Shown piece after piece: positions 6,879 through 16,089 of a stretch of DNA of 64,000 bases (the stretch's first letter is position 1; the number at the start of each line of letters is the position of its first letter). The notes under the pieces were generated by a model. It was not told the origin of the DNA, ran no database searches, and worked only from the letters and a program-made list of their open reading frames with translations. The position numbers and the translations under genes are program-made. The stretch comes from Flavobacterium jumunjinense (GTDB lineage Bacteria > Bacteroidota > Bacteroidia > Flavobacteriales > Flavobacteriaceae), in NCBI RefSeq assembly GCF_021650975.2, contig NZ_CP091285.1, positions 1,364,001 through 1,428,000 on the forward strand. The letters are read 5' to 3'.

Positions 6879-9800
6879 ATGAAAATTACAACAATTACGA
6901 AGCTTTTAGTGGCTAATCGTGGTGAAATTGCTATTCGTGTATTTCGAGCAGCAACTGAATTAAGAATTCAAACGGTCGCGGTTTATACTTTTGAAGACCG
7001 TTATTCCTTACATCGTTACAAAGCCGACCAAAGTTTTCAAATTGGTGACGATACTGAATCTATCAAACCTTATTTAGATATAGAAGTAATTATTAAAGTT
7101 GCTAAAGAAAATCAAGTCGATGCTATTCATCCTGGTTATGGCTTTTTATCTGAAAACGTAACTTTTGCTAAAAGATGTTCTGAAGAAGGAATCATTTTTG
7201 TGGGTCCAAAAATAGAAGCAATGCTACAATTGGGAGACAAAGTAGAAGCAAAAAAAGTAGCTAGAGCTGTTGGAGTTCCGCTTATTCAAGATTCAAAGAT
7301 AAATTTAGAAACCGTTGAAGATGCTTTGTCAGAAGCTAAAGTAATTGGTTTTCCAGTAATGTTAAAAGCTGCAGCTGGTGGTGGTGGAAGAGGAATGCGT
7401 GTTGTTAGAAGTGCAGAAGAAATAAAAACAGCTTTTGTAAATGCAAAAAGTGAAGCTTTAAAATCATTTGGAGACGATACCGTTTTTATTGAAAAATTCA
7501 TCGACAATCCAAAACATATTGAAGTACAAATATTAGGAGATAACTACGGAAACGTAGTGCATTTATATGAAAGAGATTGTTCGGTTCAAAGACGTTTTCA
7601 AAAAGTAATAGAAATTGCTCCTTCTATTTTAAAGCCCGAAACCAAGCAAAAATTATACGATTATGCTATTAAAATTGCAAAATATGTACATTATAATAAT
7701 GCTGGAACCGTTGAGTTTTTAGTAGATAAAGAAGAAAATATTTACTTTATAGAAGTAAACCCAAGAATTCAAGTTGAACATACAATCACTGAAGAAATTA
7801 CAGGAATAGATATCGTTCGTTCGCAAATAATTATTGCTGCGGGTCATCCGTTATCTCATAATCAAATATTTATTCACGGTCAAGAAGATATTCCTTGTAA
7901 AGGTTGGGCCATTCAATGTAGAATTACAACAGAAGATTCAGAAAACGACTTTAAACCCGATTACGGAACCATAATTGCGTATAGAAATGCTGCTGGTTAC
8001 GGCATTCGTTTAGACGAAGGAAGTTGCTATTCGGGAGTTACTATTTCTCCTTTTTTCGATTCTATGTTGGTTAAAGTTTCGTCAAGTGGAAGAACATTAA
8101 AAGGAGCATCCGATAGATTAAGAAGAACATTAGAAGAATTTAGAATTAGAGGTGTTAAAACCAATATTCCATTTTTAACCAATGTAATGTCTAACGAGAC
8201 ATTTAGAAGTGGAGAAGCTACTGTTAATTTCATTCCAGAAAACCCACATTTATTAGTTCCACGTTACGAATATTCGAAAGATAGAGCAACCAAATTAATT
8301 AAATATTTAGCGGAGGTTAAAGTAAACGGTCATCCAGATATTAAAAAAGTAGATACTGATAAAGTATTTAGAAAACCATTAGTTCCTGAAGTTTTAGAAA
8401 CCGAATATCCAAAAGGAACAAAAGACTTATTAAATGAAATGGGTAGAGATCAATTTATCCAATACATTAAAAATGAGACTAAAATTTTCTATACCGATAC
8501 TACTTTACGGGATGCACATCAATCGCTTTTTGCAACAAGATTGCGTAACCACGATATTTTAAAAGTAACCGAAGGAATGGCTAAAAATTTCCCACAACTT
8601 TTTTCATTAGAAGTTTGGGGTGGCGCTACTTTTGATGTTACGATGCGTTTTTTACACGAAGATCCATGGGAGCGTTTGCGAATAATTAGAAAAGCAGCGC
8701 CAAATGTTTTACTTCAAATGTTATTTAGAGGAAGTAATGCAGTTGGTTATTCGGCTTACCCAGACAATGTTTTAGAGCAGTTTATTATAAAAAGTGCCGA
8801 AAATGGTATCGATGTGTTTAGAATTTTCGATTCTCTAAACTGGATTGAAGGAATGAAGCACAGTATAAAGGTTGTGAACGAAAAAACCAATGCCATTGCC
8901 GAAGCTTGTATTTGTTATACAGGTGATATTTTAAATCCAGACAGACAAAAATTTAATTTAGAGTACTATGTTAATTTAGCGAAAGAATTAGAAGCTGCTG
9001 GAGCACACATGTTGGCAATTAAAGATATGGCTGGTTTATTAAAGCCGTATGCTGCTCAAGTGTTAATAACCGAGTTGAAGAAACATATTTCTATACCAAT
9101 TCACTTGCATACACATGATACTTCTTCGATTCAGTCTACAACTTATTTAAAAGCAATTGAAGCAGGTGTAGATGTTGTAGATGTTGCATTGGCATCTATG
9201 AGCGGATTAACATCGCAGCCTAATTTTAATTCGTTAGTAGCAACTTTAAAAGGTTCGGAAAGAGAAAATCCTATCAATCTTAAAAAATTAAACGAATATT
9301 CAAACTATTTTGAAGTCGTTAGAGAATATTATTATCCGTTTGAAAGTGAATTAAAAGCAGGAACTGCTGAGGTCTATGACCATGAAATTCCAGGCGGACA
9401 ATATTCTAATTTATTACCACAAGCACGTGGTTTAGGTCTTGAAGATAAGTTTGAAACAATTAAAGAAAACTATAAAATTGTCAATCATTTATTTGGTGAT
9501 ATTGTAAAAGTAACGCCGTCTTCAAAAGTAGTAGGTGATATGGCTTTGTTCATGACTTCTAATAATTTAACAGCGCAAGAAGTTATAGAAAAAGGAGACA
9601 CATTGGCTTTTCCTGAATCGGTAAAACAACTTTTCCGAGGCGATTTAGGTCAGCCGTATGGAGGTTTCCCAAAAGAATTACAAAAACTAGTATTAAAAAA
9701 GGAACAACCGTATACTGAGAAACCAAACGCACACTTAAAACCTATAGATTTTGAAGTTCAACTAAAAGAATTACATCAAAAATTTGATGATAAATTAACG

Positions 9801-10322
9801 ACAGAAGATTTATTGTCTTACATAATGTTTCCAAAGGTATTTGAAGATTTCTATAATTTTAGAAAGTATTTTGGTAGAGTAGAAAAATTACCAACACCAA
9901 GTTTTTATTATCCTTTAGTACTAAACGAAGAGATTATTGTGAACCTAGATTTAGGTAAAAACATCATCATAAAATTAAGATATGTTGGTGAACCGAATGA
10001 AGAAGGATTTAGAGAAGTATTTTTTCAAATAAACGGACAAACTAGAAATGTTTTAGTAAAAGATAAAGCGATACAGTCAATAAAGGTCACAAACGCTAAA
10101 GTAAACGGACCAAATGATATTGGCGCACCATTACAAGGAAGTTTGCTTAAAATTTTGGTTACAGAAGGTGAAAAAATAGAGAAAGACACACCTTTATTTA
10201 TAATTGAAGCCATGAAAATGGAAACTACAATTTGCGCTCCAAAATATGGAACAGTAGCAAGAGTAGTACTGAAAGAAAAATCAATGATAGAACAAGATGA
10301 TTGTGTAATTCAGCTTCAATAA
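6879..10322 (+). CDS. pyc: Pyruvate carboxylase
   Basis: This is a full-length single-chain pyruvate carboxylase of 1147 residues. The biotin carboxylase domain (about 1-460) has the Gly-rich ATP loop 'Ala-Ala-Ala-Gly-Gly-Gly-Gly-Arg-Gly' near 165 and 'Glu-Val-Asn-Pro-Arg-Ile-Gln-Val-Glu-His' near 300. The carboxyltransferase domain opens with 'Asp-Thr-Thr-Leu-Arg-Asp-Ala-His-Gln-Ser' near 545. The C-terminal carrier domain has Glu-Ala-Met-Lys-Met-Glu, with the biotinylated lysine at about 1113. It makes oxaloacetate from pyruvate, ATP and bicarbonate. The 58-bp palindrome lies about 30 bases before its start. ppc at 53384 provides a second anaplerotic route. Confidence 0.97.
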   Translation: MKITTITKLLVANRGEIAIRVFRAATELRIQTVAVYTFEDRYSLHRYKADQSFQIGDDTESIKPYLDIEVIIKVAKENQVDAIHPGYGFLSENVTFAKRCSEEGIIFVGPKIEAMLQLGDKVEAKKVARAVGVPLIQDSKINLETVEDALSEAKVIGFPVMLKAAAGGGGRGMRVVRSAEEIKTAFVNAKSEALKSFGDDTVFIEKFIDNPKHIEVQILGDNYGNVVHLYERDCSVQRRFQKVIEIAPSILKPETKQKLYDYAIKIAKYVHYNNAGTVEFLVDKEENIYFIEVNPRIQVEHTITEEITGIDIVRSQIIIAAGHPLSHNQIFIHGQEDIPCKGWAIQCRITTEDSENDFKPDYGTIIAYRNAAGYGIRLDEGSCYSGVTISPFFDSMLVKVSSSGRTLKGASDRLRRTLEEFRIRGVKTNIPFLTNVMSNETFRSGEATVNFIPENPHLLVPRYEYSKDRATKLIKYLAEVKVNGHPDIKKVDTDKVFRKPLVPEVLETEYPKGTKDLLNEMGRDQFIQYIKNETKIFYTDTTLRDAHQSLFATRLRNHDILKVTEGMAKNFPQLFSLEVWGGATFDVTMRFLHEDPWERLRIIRKAAPNVLLQMLFRGSNAVGYSAYPDNVLEQFIIKSAENGIDVFRIFDSLNWIEGMKHSIKVVNEKTNAIAEACICYTGDILNPDRQKFNLEYYVNLAKELEAAGAHMLAIKDMAGLLKPYAAQVLITELKKHISIPIHLHTHDTSSIQSTTYLKAIEAGVDVVDVALASMSGLTSQPNFNSLVATLKGSERENPINLKKLNEYSNYFEVVREYYYPFESELKAGTAEVYDHEIPGGQYSNLLPQARGLGLEDKFETIKENYKIVNHLFGDIVKVTPSSKVVGDMALFMTSNNLTAQEVIEKGDTLAFPESVKQLFRGDLGQPYGGFPKELQKLVLKKEQPYTEKPNAHLKPIDFEVQLKELHQKFDDKLTTEDLLSYIMFPKVFEDFYNFRKYFGRVEKLPTPSFYYPLVLNEEIIVNLDLGKNIIIKLRYVGEPNEEGFREVFFQINGQTRNVLVKDKAIQSIKVTNAKVNGPNDIGAPLQGSLLKILVTEGEKIEKDTPLFIIEAMKMETTICAPKYGTVARVVLKEKSMIEQDDCVIQLQ

Positions 10323-10341
10323 AAGACTATTTTTCATATTT

Positions 10342-10374
10342 ATAAAGCTGTTTCATTTTTTGGAACAGCTTTAT
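10342..10374 (+). terminator. Hairpin after pyc
   Basis: A 13-bp stem with one G-U pair (10342-10354 with 10362-10374) and a T-rich loop lies 20 bases past the pyc stop. The T run after it is short, so termination is likely but not certain. Confidence 0.5.
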
Positions 10375-10408
10375 TCGTTAAATTTACAGCATAACATTAA
10401 AAATTTCC

Positions 10409-11461
10409 ATGAGCGAAAATAAGCCACAGTTAAAAAAATTAAATTATCCTATAAATGGTGAGTTAAGACGTTATTTAGAAAAATACAAGCGATTAACACG
10501 TATAAATATTTTTTATGATGACTTGTTACGATTTCAAGGTTCAATTTCTGTATTTGACAAAGAAGATAAAGACACACTTTGGGTAAGGGTTTATTATAAC
10601 GGATTTGAAAAAGAAGAGATAGACAATAGTCTTAAAAAGATATATACACTTTTACATTCTGATGGTGATATAAAAAATATTCAATTTTTAAATGTTGATT
10701 ATATCGACTTTTGCACCTTTGGAAATTCGCAACCATTTCGTATTAAAATCAGAAATATTTTAAATGATAATTACACTCATTTTTACATAAAAAAAGCCGA
10801 CGCTTCGCGTGTTTTTGGTTTAGAACTGGAGCATATTTTATCACCAAATAGGATTAATTTTTTAGTTTTTGGAGATACTTTAATCGAAGAGCATATTTTA
10901 GGAATCCCAGGAGATGTTTTTTTAGAAAAAAATTTAAAAAAATGTAATGAACATGAAAAAGCACAAATAGCCAAAGAATTTGTAAAGTTTAATGAACGTT
11001 GTATGATTGGATTATTAGGAGATATGCGTTCCTATAACTTTGTAATTGTACCAATTTATGATTTTGACCAAATAGTTTTTAAAATAAGAGCTATAGATTT
11101 TGACCAGCAATGCTACGAAGGAAGTTTTAGATTGTACAAACCACATTTATTTAAAGAAAATTACCCTTTTAATAGATTAGTACGCGATAAATTAAATAAA
11201 GATGCAATTGAACAATATCAAAACGAAGAACGTTCCATTTTAGTAAAGCGACTACTAGACTCCGAAACACGATTACTTGATCTTTTAGAAGCTATGAAAT
11301 CATCAAAATTAGCTCCTATAGAACATATTGTTCAACTGCAAGAGGAAATCTATGAGTTTACCTTAGATTTAGACTTTAAAAAAGCAAATTCCATGGGAGA
11401 AATTGTAGAAGTAGCTTTAAATTTTATGAAACGAAACTTTAAATATGAAGATTTCGAATAA
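10409..11461 (+). CDS. Uncharacterised protein with kinase-like motif order
   Basis: The 350-residue soluble protein is not a family I can name. It shows features in the order expected of an aminoglycoside-phosphotransferase or protein-kinase-like fold: a Phe-Tyr-Ile-Lys-Lys strand (Lys128/129), an acidic Gly-Leu-Glu-Leu-Glu helix start (137-141), a hinge-like Ile-Glu-Glu-His-Ile-Leu-Gly-Ile-Pro-Gly (159-168), a catalytic-loop-like Gly-Asp-Met-Arg-Ser-Tyr-Asn (Asp205, Asn210) and Ile-Asp-Phe-Asp (Asp230, Asp232), which would be the Mg-binding motif. The C-terminal 100 residues are mainly helical. The gene stands between pyc and the dipeptidase gene, with 21 bases between its stop and that gene's ATG. 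The kinase assignment is inference from motif spacing. Confidence 0.7.
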   Translation: MSENKPQLKKLNYPINGELRRYLEKYKRLTRINIFYDDLLRFQGSISVFDKEDKDTLWVRVYYNGFEKEEIDNSLKKIYTLLHSDGDIKNIQFLNVDYIDFCTFGNSQPFRIKIRNILNDNYTHFYIKKADASRVFGLELEHILSPNRINFLVFGDTLIEEHILGIPGDVFLEKNLKKCNEHEKAQIAKEFVKFNERCMIGLLGDMRSYNFVIVPIYDFDQIVFKIRAIDFDQQCYEGSFRLYKPHLFKENYPFNRLVRDKLNKDAIEQYQNEERSILVKRLLDSETRLLDLLEAMKSSKLAPIEHIVQLQEEIYEFTLDLDFKKANSMGEIVEVALNFMKRNFKYEDFE

Positions 11462-11482
11462 GAAAAATTGAACAGTAAAAAA

Positions 11483-12193
11483 ATGAAAAAACTATTACTA
11501 ATAGTACCTATATTTCTATTCTTATCTTGTAAAAAAGAAGTAGATACTAAAGAGAATACTAGAACAATAAAAAAAGAAAAAGATACAATTAGTAAGCCTA
11601 TTATAATTGAAAAAGAAGAGGTTATAGTACCTGAAATAATAGTAAGCGATACTTCTTTTGTTAATATTAAAAACTATAGTTCCGATTTTATTCTAGACAT
11701 GAAATATGCAACAACCGATAATTTTCTAAATCAGAAAGTATATGATTGTTCCGATTGTTATTTATTAAAAAACACTGTGTTAGCATTAATTGAAGCCAAT
11801 AAAGAGTTTATCGAAAAAGGATATCGAATTAAACTTTTCGATTGTTATCGACCATTAGATATTCAAAAAAAAATGTGGGAAATATTACCACACACCAACT
11901 ATGTTGCAAACCCCAAAAGAGGTTCTAAACACAATAGAGGAACAGCTGTAGACATAACTTTGGTAGATGAACATGGAAATGAATTAGATATGGGAACAAA
12001 ATTCGATTTTTTTGGAAAAGAAGCACATCATAGTTATTTAAATCATTCGGAAGAAGTACTTCAAAACAGAAAATTACTAAAGGAAACACTTTCAAAACAT
12101 AATTTTAGATCAATTTATACAGAATGGTGGCATTATGAGTTTCGAACAACAATGGATTTAAAAATATCTAATTTTAAATGGGAATGTGATTAA
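11483..12193 (+). CDS. VanX-type D-Ala-D-Ala dipeptidase, lipoprotein
   Basis: With ATG at 11483 the protein has 236 residues and a lipoprotein signal (Lys-Lys, Leu/Ile-rich core, Leu-Ser-Cys at about 15-17), so it should be anchored facing the periplasm. The M15D/VanX zinc ligands are visible: Ser-Lys-His-Asn-Arg-Gly-Thr-Ala-Val-Asp (His and Asp) and the late Glu-Trp-Trp-His. 'Asp-Cys-Tyr-Arg-Pro' is the family's Arg-containing motif. It would split D-Ala-D-Ala or related peptidoglycan dipeptides, probably for wall recycling; no resistance genes lie nearby. The alternative TTG start at 11468 would add five residues before the signal and is less likely. Confidence 0.88.
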   Translation: MKKLLLIVPIFLFLSCKKEVDTKENTRTIKKEKDTISKPIIIEKEEVIVPEIIVSDTSFVNIKNYSSDFILDMKYATTDNFLNQKVYDCSDCYLLKNTVLALIEANKEFIEKGYRIKLFDCYRPLDIQKKMWEILPHTNYVANPKRGSKHNRGTAVDITLVDEHGNELDMGTKFDFFGKEAHHSYLNHSEEVLQNRKLLKETLSKHNFRSIYTEWWHYEFRTTMDLKISNFKWECD

Positions 12194-12281
12194 TTTCAAA
12201 TTTCAATACATAGATTTTATCTTTTTTAGACAAATAAAATTATTTTTACAGCCAAATAAATAGCATCATATTCATTAAGTA

Positions 12282-14405
12282 ATGACAAACATACAATTCA
12301 TAAAAAAAGAAGTAAATACTTCAGATAAAAATATTGAAGCAACGCTTAAACTACTATCAGAAGACTGTACAATTCCTTTTATAGCACGCTATAGAAAAGA
12401 TGCAACAGGTAATCTAGATGAGGTTCAAATTGAAAACATTGCGAAATCAAAAAAACAATATGATGAGATTTGTAAGCGAAAAGAGAGCATTTTAAAAGCT
12501 ATAGAAGAACAAAATGCTCTAACTCCAGAATTAAAACAAAAAATAGAAACAAGTTTCGATTTGCAAGAAATAGAAGATTTCTATTTACCTTATAAAAAGA
12601 AAAAGAAAACAAAAGCCGATGTTGCTCGCGAAAATGGATTGGAACCATTAGCTAAGATTATCATGTCGCAGCGAAATGATGATATTGAGTTTTTAGCTTC
12701 AAAATATTTGAATGATAAGGTAATTAATGAAGATGATGCTTTGCAAGGAGCAAGAGACATTATTGCCGAATGGATAAATGAAAATATATACGTTAGAAAA
12801 GCATTAAGACGAATGTTTCAACGTCAGGCTGAAATTACTACAAAAGTAGTAAAAACCAAAAAAGACGAAGAAGGAGCTCAGAAATTTTCACAATATTTTG
12901 AATGGTCTGAGCCATTAGCTAAAGCACCTTCACATCGATTATTAGCGATATTAAGAGCAGAAGCAGAAGGATTTATTAAATTTAAGATAGAAGTAGACAA
13001 AGAAGAAGCCATTTCTTTTATTGAAGATACTATTATCAAGTCAAATAATGAAACAACACAACAAATTGAACTAGCAATAAAAGACAGTTATAAAAGATTG
13101 TTAGAACCTGCAATTTCAAATGAAACCCTACAAGAAGCAAAAAACAAAGCGGATGTAAAAGCGATTGATGTATTTTCAGAGAATCTACGTCAGTTATTAT
13201 TAGCACCACCATTAGGAGAAAAACGAATTTTAGCGATAGATCCGGGTTATAGAACAGGTTGTAAAGTAGTTTGTTTGGATGAAAAAGGCGATTTGTTAAA
13301 TAACGAAACTATTTATCCACATGCTCCTCAAAACGAGAGTGCAATGGCGATGAAAAAAATTCGTTCTATGGTAAATGCATATGGAATTGAAGCCATATCA
13401 ATAGGAAATGGAACAGCATCTAGAGAAACAGAATTCTTTATTAAAAAAATAGCTTTTGATAAACCTGTACAAGTATTTGTGGTTTCAGAAGCAGGAGCAT
13501 CGGTGTACTCTGCAAGTAAAATTGCTAGAGAAGAATTCTCTAGTTATGATGTCACAGTTCGTGGTTCTGTGTCAATTGGAAGACGACTTTCAGATCCTTT
13601 AGCAGAATTGGTTAAAATTGATGCCAAATCTATAGGAGTAGGTCAATACCAACATGATGTAGATCAAACTAAGTTGAAAGAAGAACTAGACAATACAGTA
13701 ATTCGTTGTGTAAACTCTGTAGGAATTAATATCAATACTGCAAGTAAATCATTATTGAGTTATGTATCTGGAATAGGAGAAAAAATGGCAGAAAACATTG
13801 TTGCCTATCGTTCAGAAAACGGACCTTTTGAAGACAGAAAACAACTAAAGAAAGTACCAAGATTAGGAGAAAAAGCTTTTCAACAAGCAGCAGCATTCAT
13901 TAGAATTAGAGATGGAAAAAATCCGTTAGACAATTCAGCTGTACATCCTGAGTCCTATAAAATAGTTGAGAAAATGGCTAAAGATCTAGGTATAAAAACG
14001 AATGAATTAGTCGCTAATAAAGAAAAAATAAGTCAAATTAAGCCAGAAAATTATATTACGGAAGAAATAGGTATTTTAGGTTTACAAGATATTTTAAAAG
14101 AGCTTGAAAAACCTGGATTAGACCCTAGAAAATCAGCAAAAGTATTCGAATTTGACCCAAATGTTAGAACAATAAAAGATTTAAAACAAGGTATGATTTT
14201 ACCAGGAATTGTCAACAATATTACTGCTTTTGGTTGTTTCGTAGACGTAGGAATAAAAGAAAGCGGATTAGTTCATATATCACAACTTAAAGAAGGCTTT
14301 GTTTCCGATGTAAATGAATTTGTAAAACTACATCAACACGTTCAAATTAAAGTTGTTGAAGTGGATGAAGCTAGGAAAAGGATTCAGTTGACGATGATAT
14401 TGTAA
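12282..14405 (+). CDS. tex: Tex-like S1 RNA-binding transcription accessory protein
   Basis: The 707-residue protein has the Tex order: an N-terminal helical region, a YqgF/RNase-H-like domain starting 'Ile-Leu-Ala-Ile-Asp-Pro-Gly-Tyr-Arg-Thr-Gly' (about 317-327), a helix-hairpin-helix segment with 'Ser-Gly-Ile-Gly-Glu-Lys-Met-Ala' (about 495), and a C-terminal S1 domain ('Gly-Ile-Val-Asn-Asn-Ile-Thr-Ala-Phe-Gly-Cys-Phe-Val', about 640-705). Tex-family proteins bind nucleic acid and affect transcription; the exact role differs between species. It is monocistronic, with a strong terminator after it. Confidence 0.93.
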   Translation: MTNIQFIKKEVNTSDKNIEATLKLLSEDCTIPFIARYRKDATGNLDEVQIENIAKSKKQYDEICKRKESILKAIEEQNALTPELKQKIETSFDLQEIEDFYLPYKKKKKTKADVARENGLEPLAKIIMSQRNDDIEFLASKYLNDKVINEDDALQGARDIIAEWINENIYVRKALRRMFQRQAEITTKVVKTKKDEEGAQKFSQYFEWSEPLAKAPSHRLLAILRAEAEGFIKFKIEVDKEEAISFIEDTIIKSNNETTQQIELAIKDSYKRLLEPAISNETLQEAKNKADVKAIDVFSENLRQLLLAPPLGEKRILAIDPGYRTGCKVVCLDEKGDLLNNETIYPHAPQNESAMAMKKIRSMVNAYGIEAISIGNGTASRETEFFIKKIAFDKPVQVFVVSEAGASVYSASKIAREEFSSYDVTVRGSVSIGRRLSDPLAELVKIDAKSIGVGQYQHDVDQTKLKEELDNTVIRCVNSVGININTASKSLLSYVSGIGEKMAENIVAYRSENGPFEDRKQLKKVPRLGEKAFQQAAAFIRIRDGKNPLDNSAVHPESYKIVEKMAKDLGIKTNELVANKEKISQIKPENYITEEIGILGLQDILKELEKPGLDPRKSAKVFEFDPNVRTIKDLKQGMILPGIVNNITAFGCFVDVGIKESGLVHISQLKEGFVSDVNEFVKLHQHVQIKVVEVDEARKRIQLTMIL

Positions 14406-14411
14406 TTAAAG

Positions 14412-14449
14412 AAAAGCCAAATTTCAAAAAGTATTGAAATTTGGCTTTT
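14412..14449. terminator. Bidirectional terminator between tex and the 14470 gene
   Basis: A 15-bp perfect stem (14412-14426 with 14435-14449) has an A run on the left and a T run on the right, so it can end both the rightward tex transcript and the leftward 15.6-14.5 kb transcript. Confidence 0.88.
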
Positions 14450-14469
14450 AAAATGATAATAAAATCAAT

Positions 14470-15162
14470 CTAGCTCTTCGCTTTCAAGTTTGGATAAAGC
14501 GCACTTATTTTAGCATAAAACTGTTCTCCTACAATTTGATTTCTAGTTAAATTTTTAGAATAACTACTACCAAACATTGAAGTAACATCATTATTAAAGG
14601 CTAACCTGTCATGAACTTCTATTGTACTTTTTTGCCCATCAATATCAAAGTTAAAAAAGTATTTAGTAGCAAGAATTTCTTTTGCTTTTGAAGCTGCATT
14701 TTCATTACCTTTTGTAGCATCTAATGTTACAGTTGCTTGGTTTAGACGTTCAGAATTAAAGATTAAATGTTCTTTTAAATCACCTTCAACATCAGTACTC
14801 AAATAATGCATTTTTCCTTCACTTAATACTACAAAAGAAGGTGTTTCTACTGTTCGGAATTTTACAGTTCCTAAAGTCATTGCCGACTTTAATAAGTCTT
14901 TACCAACATCTTTAGCTCTATCTAAACCAGTGTAAGTAATTGATGAGGAAGTGAATGCATCTATTGGAGCATTCTTCATCCATTTATTAATATAAGAATA
15001 TTCACCACTTAATAGTTCAGTTTGATACTTATCAGTATGTGCTCTTTCTTTTTCTAAATCTTGATTATTAATGTGTTTCTTATTTTTATTTAAAACATAA
15101 AACATCATTACAAAACCAATTGAAAGGACGAATCCAGGAATTATTAATGAATTTAAATCCAT
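14470..15162 (-). CDS. Single-pass membrane protein of unknown function
   Basis: This 230-residue protein has one N-terminal membrane helix (about 8-26), then a charged region (28-60) and a soluble beta-rich domain (about 70-225). A segment reading 'Phe-Val-Val-Leu-Ser-Glu-Gly-Lys-Met-His-Tyr-Leu' recalls PH-like beta strands, but no family is recognised. Two bases separate it from the upstream gene at 15165, so the two should form an operon and may act together. Without a cleavage site, the bulk is either cytoplasmic or periplasmic depending on topology. Confidence 0.7.
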   Translation of the reverse strand: MDLNSLIIPGFVLSIGFVMMFYVLNKNKKHINNQDLEKERAHTDKYQTELLSGEYSYINKWMKNAPIDAFTSSSITYTGLDRAKDVGKDLLKSAMTLGTVKFRTVETPSFVVLSEGKMHYLSTDVEGDLKEHLIFNSERLNQATVTLDATKGNENAASKAKEILATKYFFNFDIDGQKSTIEVHDRLAFNNDVTSMFGSSYSKNLTRNQIVGEQFYAKISALYPNLKAKS

Positions 15163-15164
15163 AA

Positions 15165-15626
15165 TTATACTTCAGTTGGTGTAATATCGTCTTCGTCTTT
15201 TTTACCCATATAACTCCATATAATAAGAGCTAAAATTATCCCTAATATAATTTTTCCGCCATATTTATTATAGAATGGTACTTTTAATACATCTTCTTTA
15301 TTAATTTTATTTTCAGATAAAGTTAAAGCTAACTCTTCTTCGTCAAGGTCATAATATGTTTCAGATTTAGAGCTATATAAAACAAGTTTAGGCTCTTTTG
15401 TTATCCATAAAGGAAGAATCCAAGCAATATTAAATTCTTCATGAAGTGTTGCTAAATCTAGGTAATCTAGGCTTCCTTCACTAGTTTCATACATTTCATT
15501 GTCGGGTAATTCGCTTACAATTTCAATGACTTCTCTTTTTCCAAAAGGAATTTTCGCTCGTCCAAAAGCATTTGAAAAACCAAATACTAAAACACTAATG
15601 ATAATAATTTTTTTAAAGTTGTTCAT
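15165..15626 (-). CDS. Exported protein with C-terminal membrane anchor, unknown function
   Basis: The 153-residue protein has a signal peptide (residues 1-22, ending Ser-Asn-Ala-Phe-Gly), a soluble acidic part of about 95 residues rich in Glu/Asp/Leu/Tyr, one membrane helix near 125-141 (Ile-Leu-Gly-Ile-Ile-Leu-Ala-Leu-Ile-Ile-Trp) and an acidic cytoplasmic tail. It is the first gene of a two-gene operon with 14470-15162. No family is recognised. Confidence 0.7.
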   Translation of the reverse strand: MNNFKKIIIISVLVFGFSNAFGRAKIPFGKREVIEIVSELPDNEMYETSEGSLDYLDLATLHEEFNIAWILPLWITKEPKLVLYSSKSETYYDLDEEELALTLSENKINKEDVLKVPFYNKYGGKIILGIILALIIWSYMGKKDEDDITPTEV

Positions 15627-15656
15627 GATTTTTTAAAGTTTTATTTGTTAAAAAAC

Positions 15657-15664
15657 CAAATATA
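15657..15664 (-). promoter_or_regulatory. -7 promoter box for the 15626-14470 operon
   Basis: On the minus strand this reads TATATTTG (TAnnTTTG), about 30 bases before the ATG at 15626. CTTG lies 19 bases further upstream (15684-15687), a fair -33 element that overlaps the adjacent hairpin. Confidence 0.55.
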
Positions 15665-15685
15665 TACAAAATGTTTTATAAAACA

Positions 15686-15723
15686 AGAACACCTTATTGG
15701 GCCTAAACTCAATAAGGTGTTCT
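15686..15723 (-). terminator. Hairpin after tatA
   Basis: A 14-bp perfect stem (15686-15699 with 15710-15723) encloses a 10-base loop. It follows the tatA stop on the minus strand and is followed by a T-rich stretch, so it is a likely terminator. The next promoter on that strand starts right beside it. Confidence 0.7.
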
Positions 15724-15757
15724 ATTATAAACAGAATAGTATTTAAAAATAAAGCTA

Positions 15758-15961
15758 CTATTCTTTAGTTTCGTCTTCTTTTTTAGAAGTTAATTTTTGG
15801 TCTTCTTCTTTCATTGCGTTTTTAAATTCTTTAACTCCACCACCAAGACCTTTCATTAATTCAGGAATTTTTTTACCACCAAAAAGTAATAAAATTATAA
15901 CCACAACTAAAATTATTTGTGGAGCTCCTACAACGCCTAAAAATATTGTTAATGCATTCAT
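15758..15961 (-). CDS. tatA: Twin-arginine translocase subunit TatA
   Basis: This 67-residue protein has one membrane helix (about 13-28) followed by the TatA/TatE hallmark Phe-Gly-Gly-Lys-Lys-Ile-Pro-Glu-Leu (about 27-35), an amphipathic helix with Gly-Gly-Gly, and a charged Lys/Glu tail. TatA oligomers form the conducting part of the Tat pathway for folded proteins. No tatC is beside it. It has its own promoter and a hairpin behind it. Confidence 0.93.
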   Translation of the reverse strand: MNALTIFLGVVGAPQIILVVVIILLLFGGKKIPELMKGLGGGVKEFKNAMKEEDQKLTSKKEDETKE

Positions 15962-15981
15962 GATTTCAGTAATTAATAGTA

Positions 15982-15989
15982 CAAAGATA
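15982..15989 (-). promoter_or_regulatory. -7 promoter box for tatA
   Basis: The minus strand reads TATCTTTG (TAnnTTTG) 20 bases before the tatA ATG, giving a short leader. Confidence 0.5.
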
Positions 15990-16061
15990 ATAAGAAAAAG
16001 ATAAACCCATATTTTTTAACTAATAATTATACGCAATAACTTAAAAAACCGTTGTAATTAC

Positions 16062-16069
16062 TATATTTG
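16062..16069 (+). promoter_or_regulatory. -7 promoter box for the M23 gene; decides its start
   Basis: TATATTTG matches TAnnTTTG. It overlaps a possible GTG start at 16069, so that codon would lie upstream of transcription; the ATG at 16090 is the better start. Confidence 0.55.
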
Positions 16070-16089
16070 TGGGAACAATTAAGAGTAAA

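Noticed and set aside
11483..12193. Glycopeptide-resistance (van) gene
   Set aside because: Motifs fit VanX-type dipeptidases, but no vanH/vanA partner is present, and the lipoprotein signal suggests periplasmic wall recycling in a Gram-negative cell.
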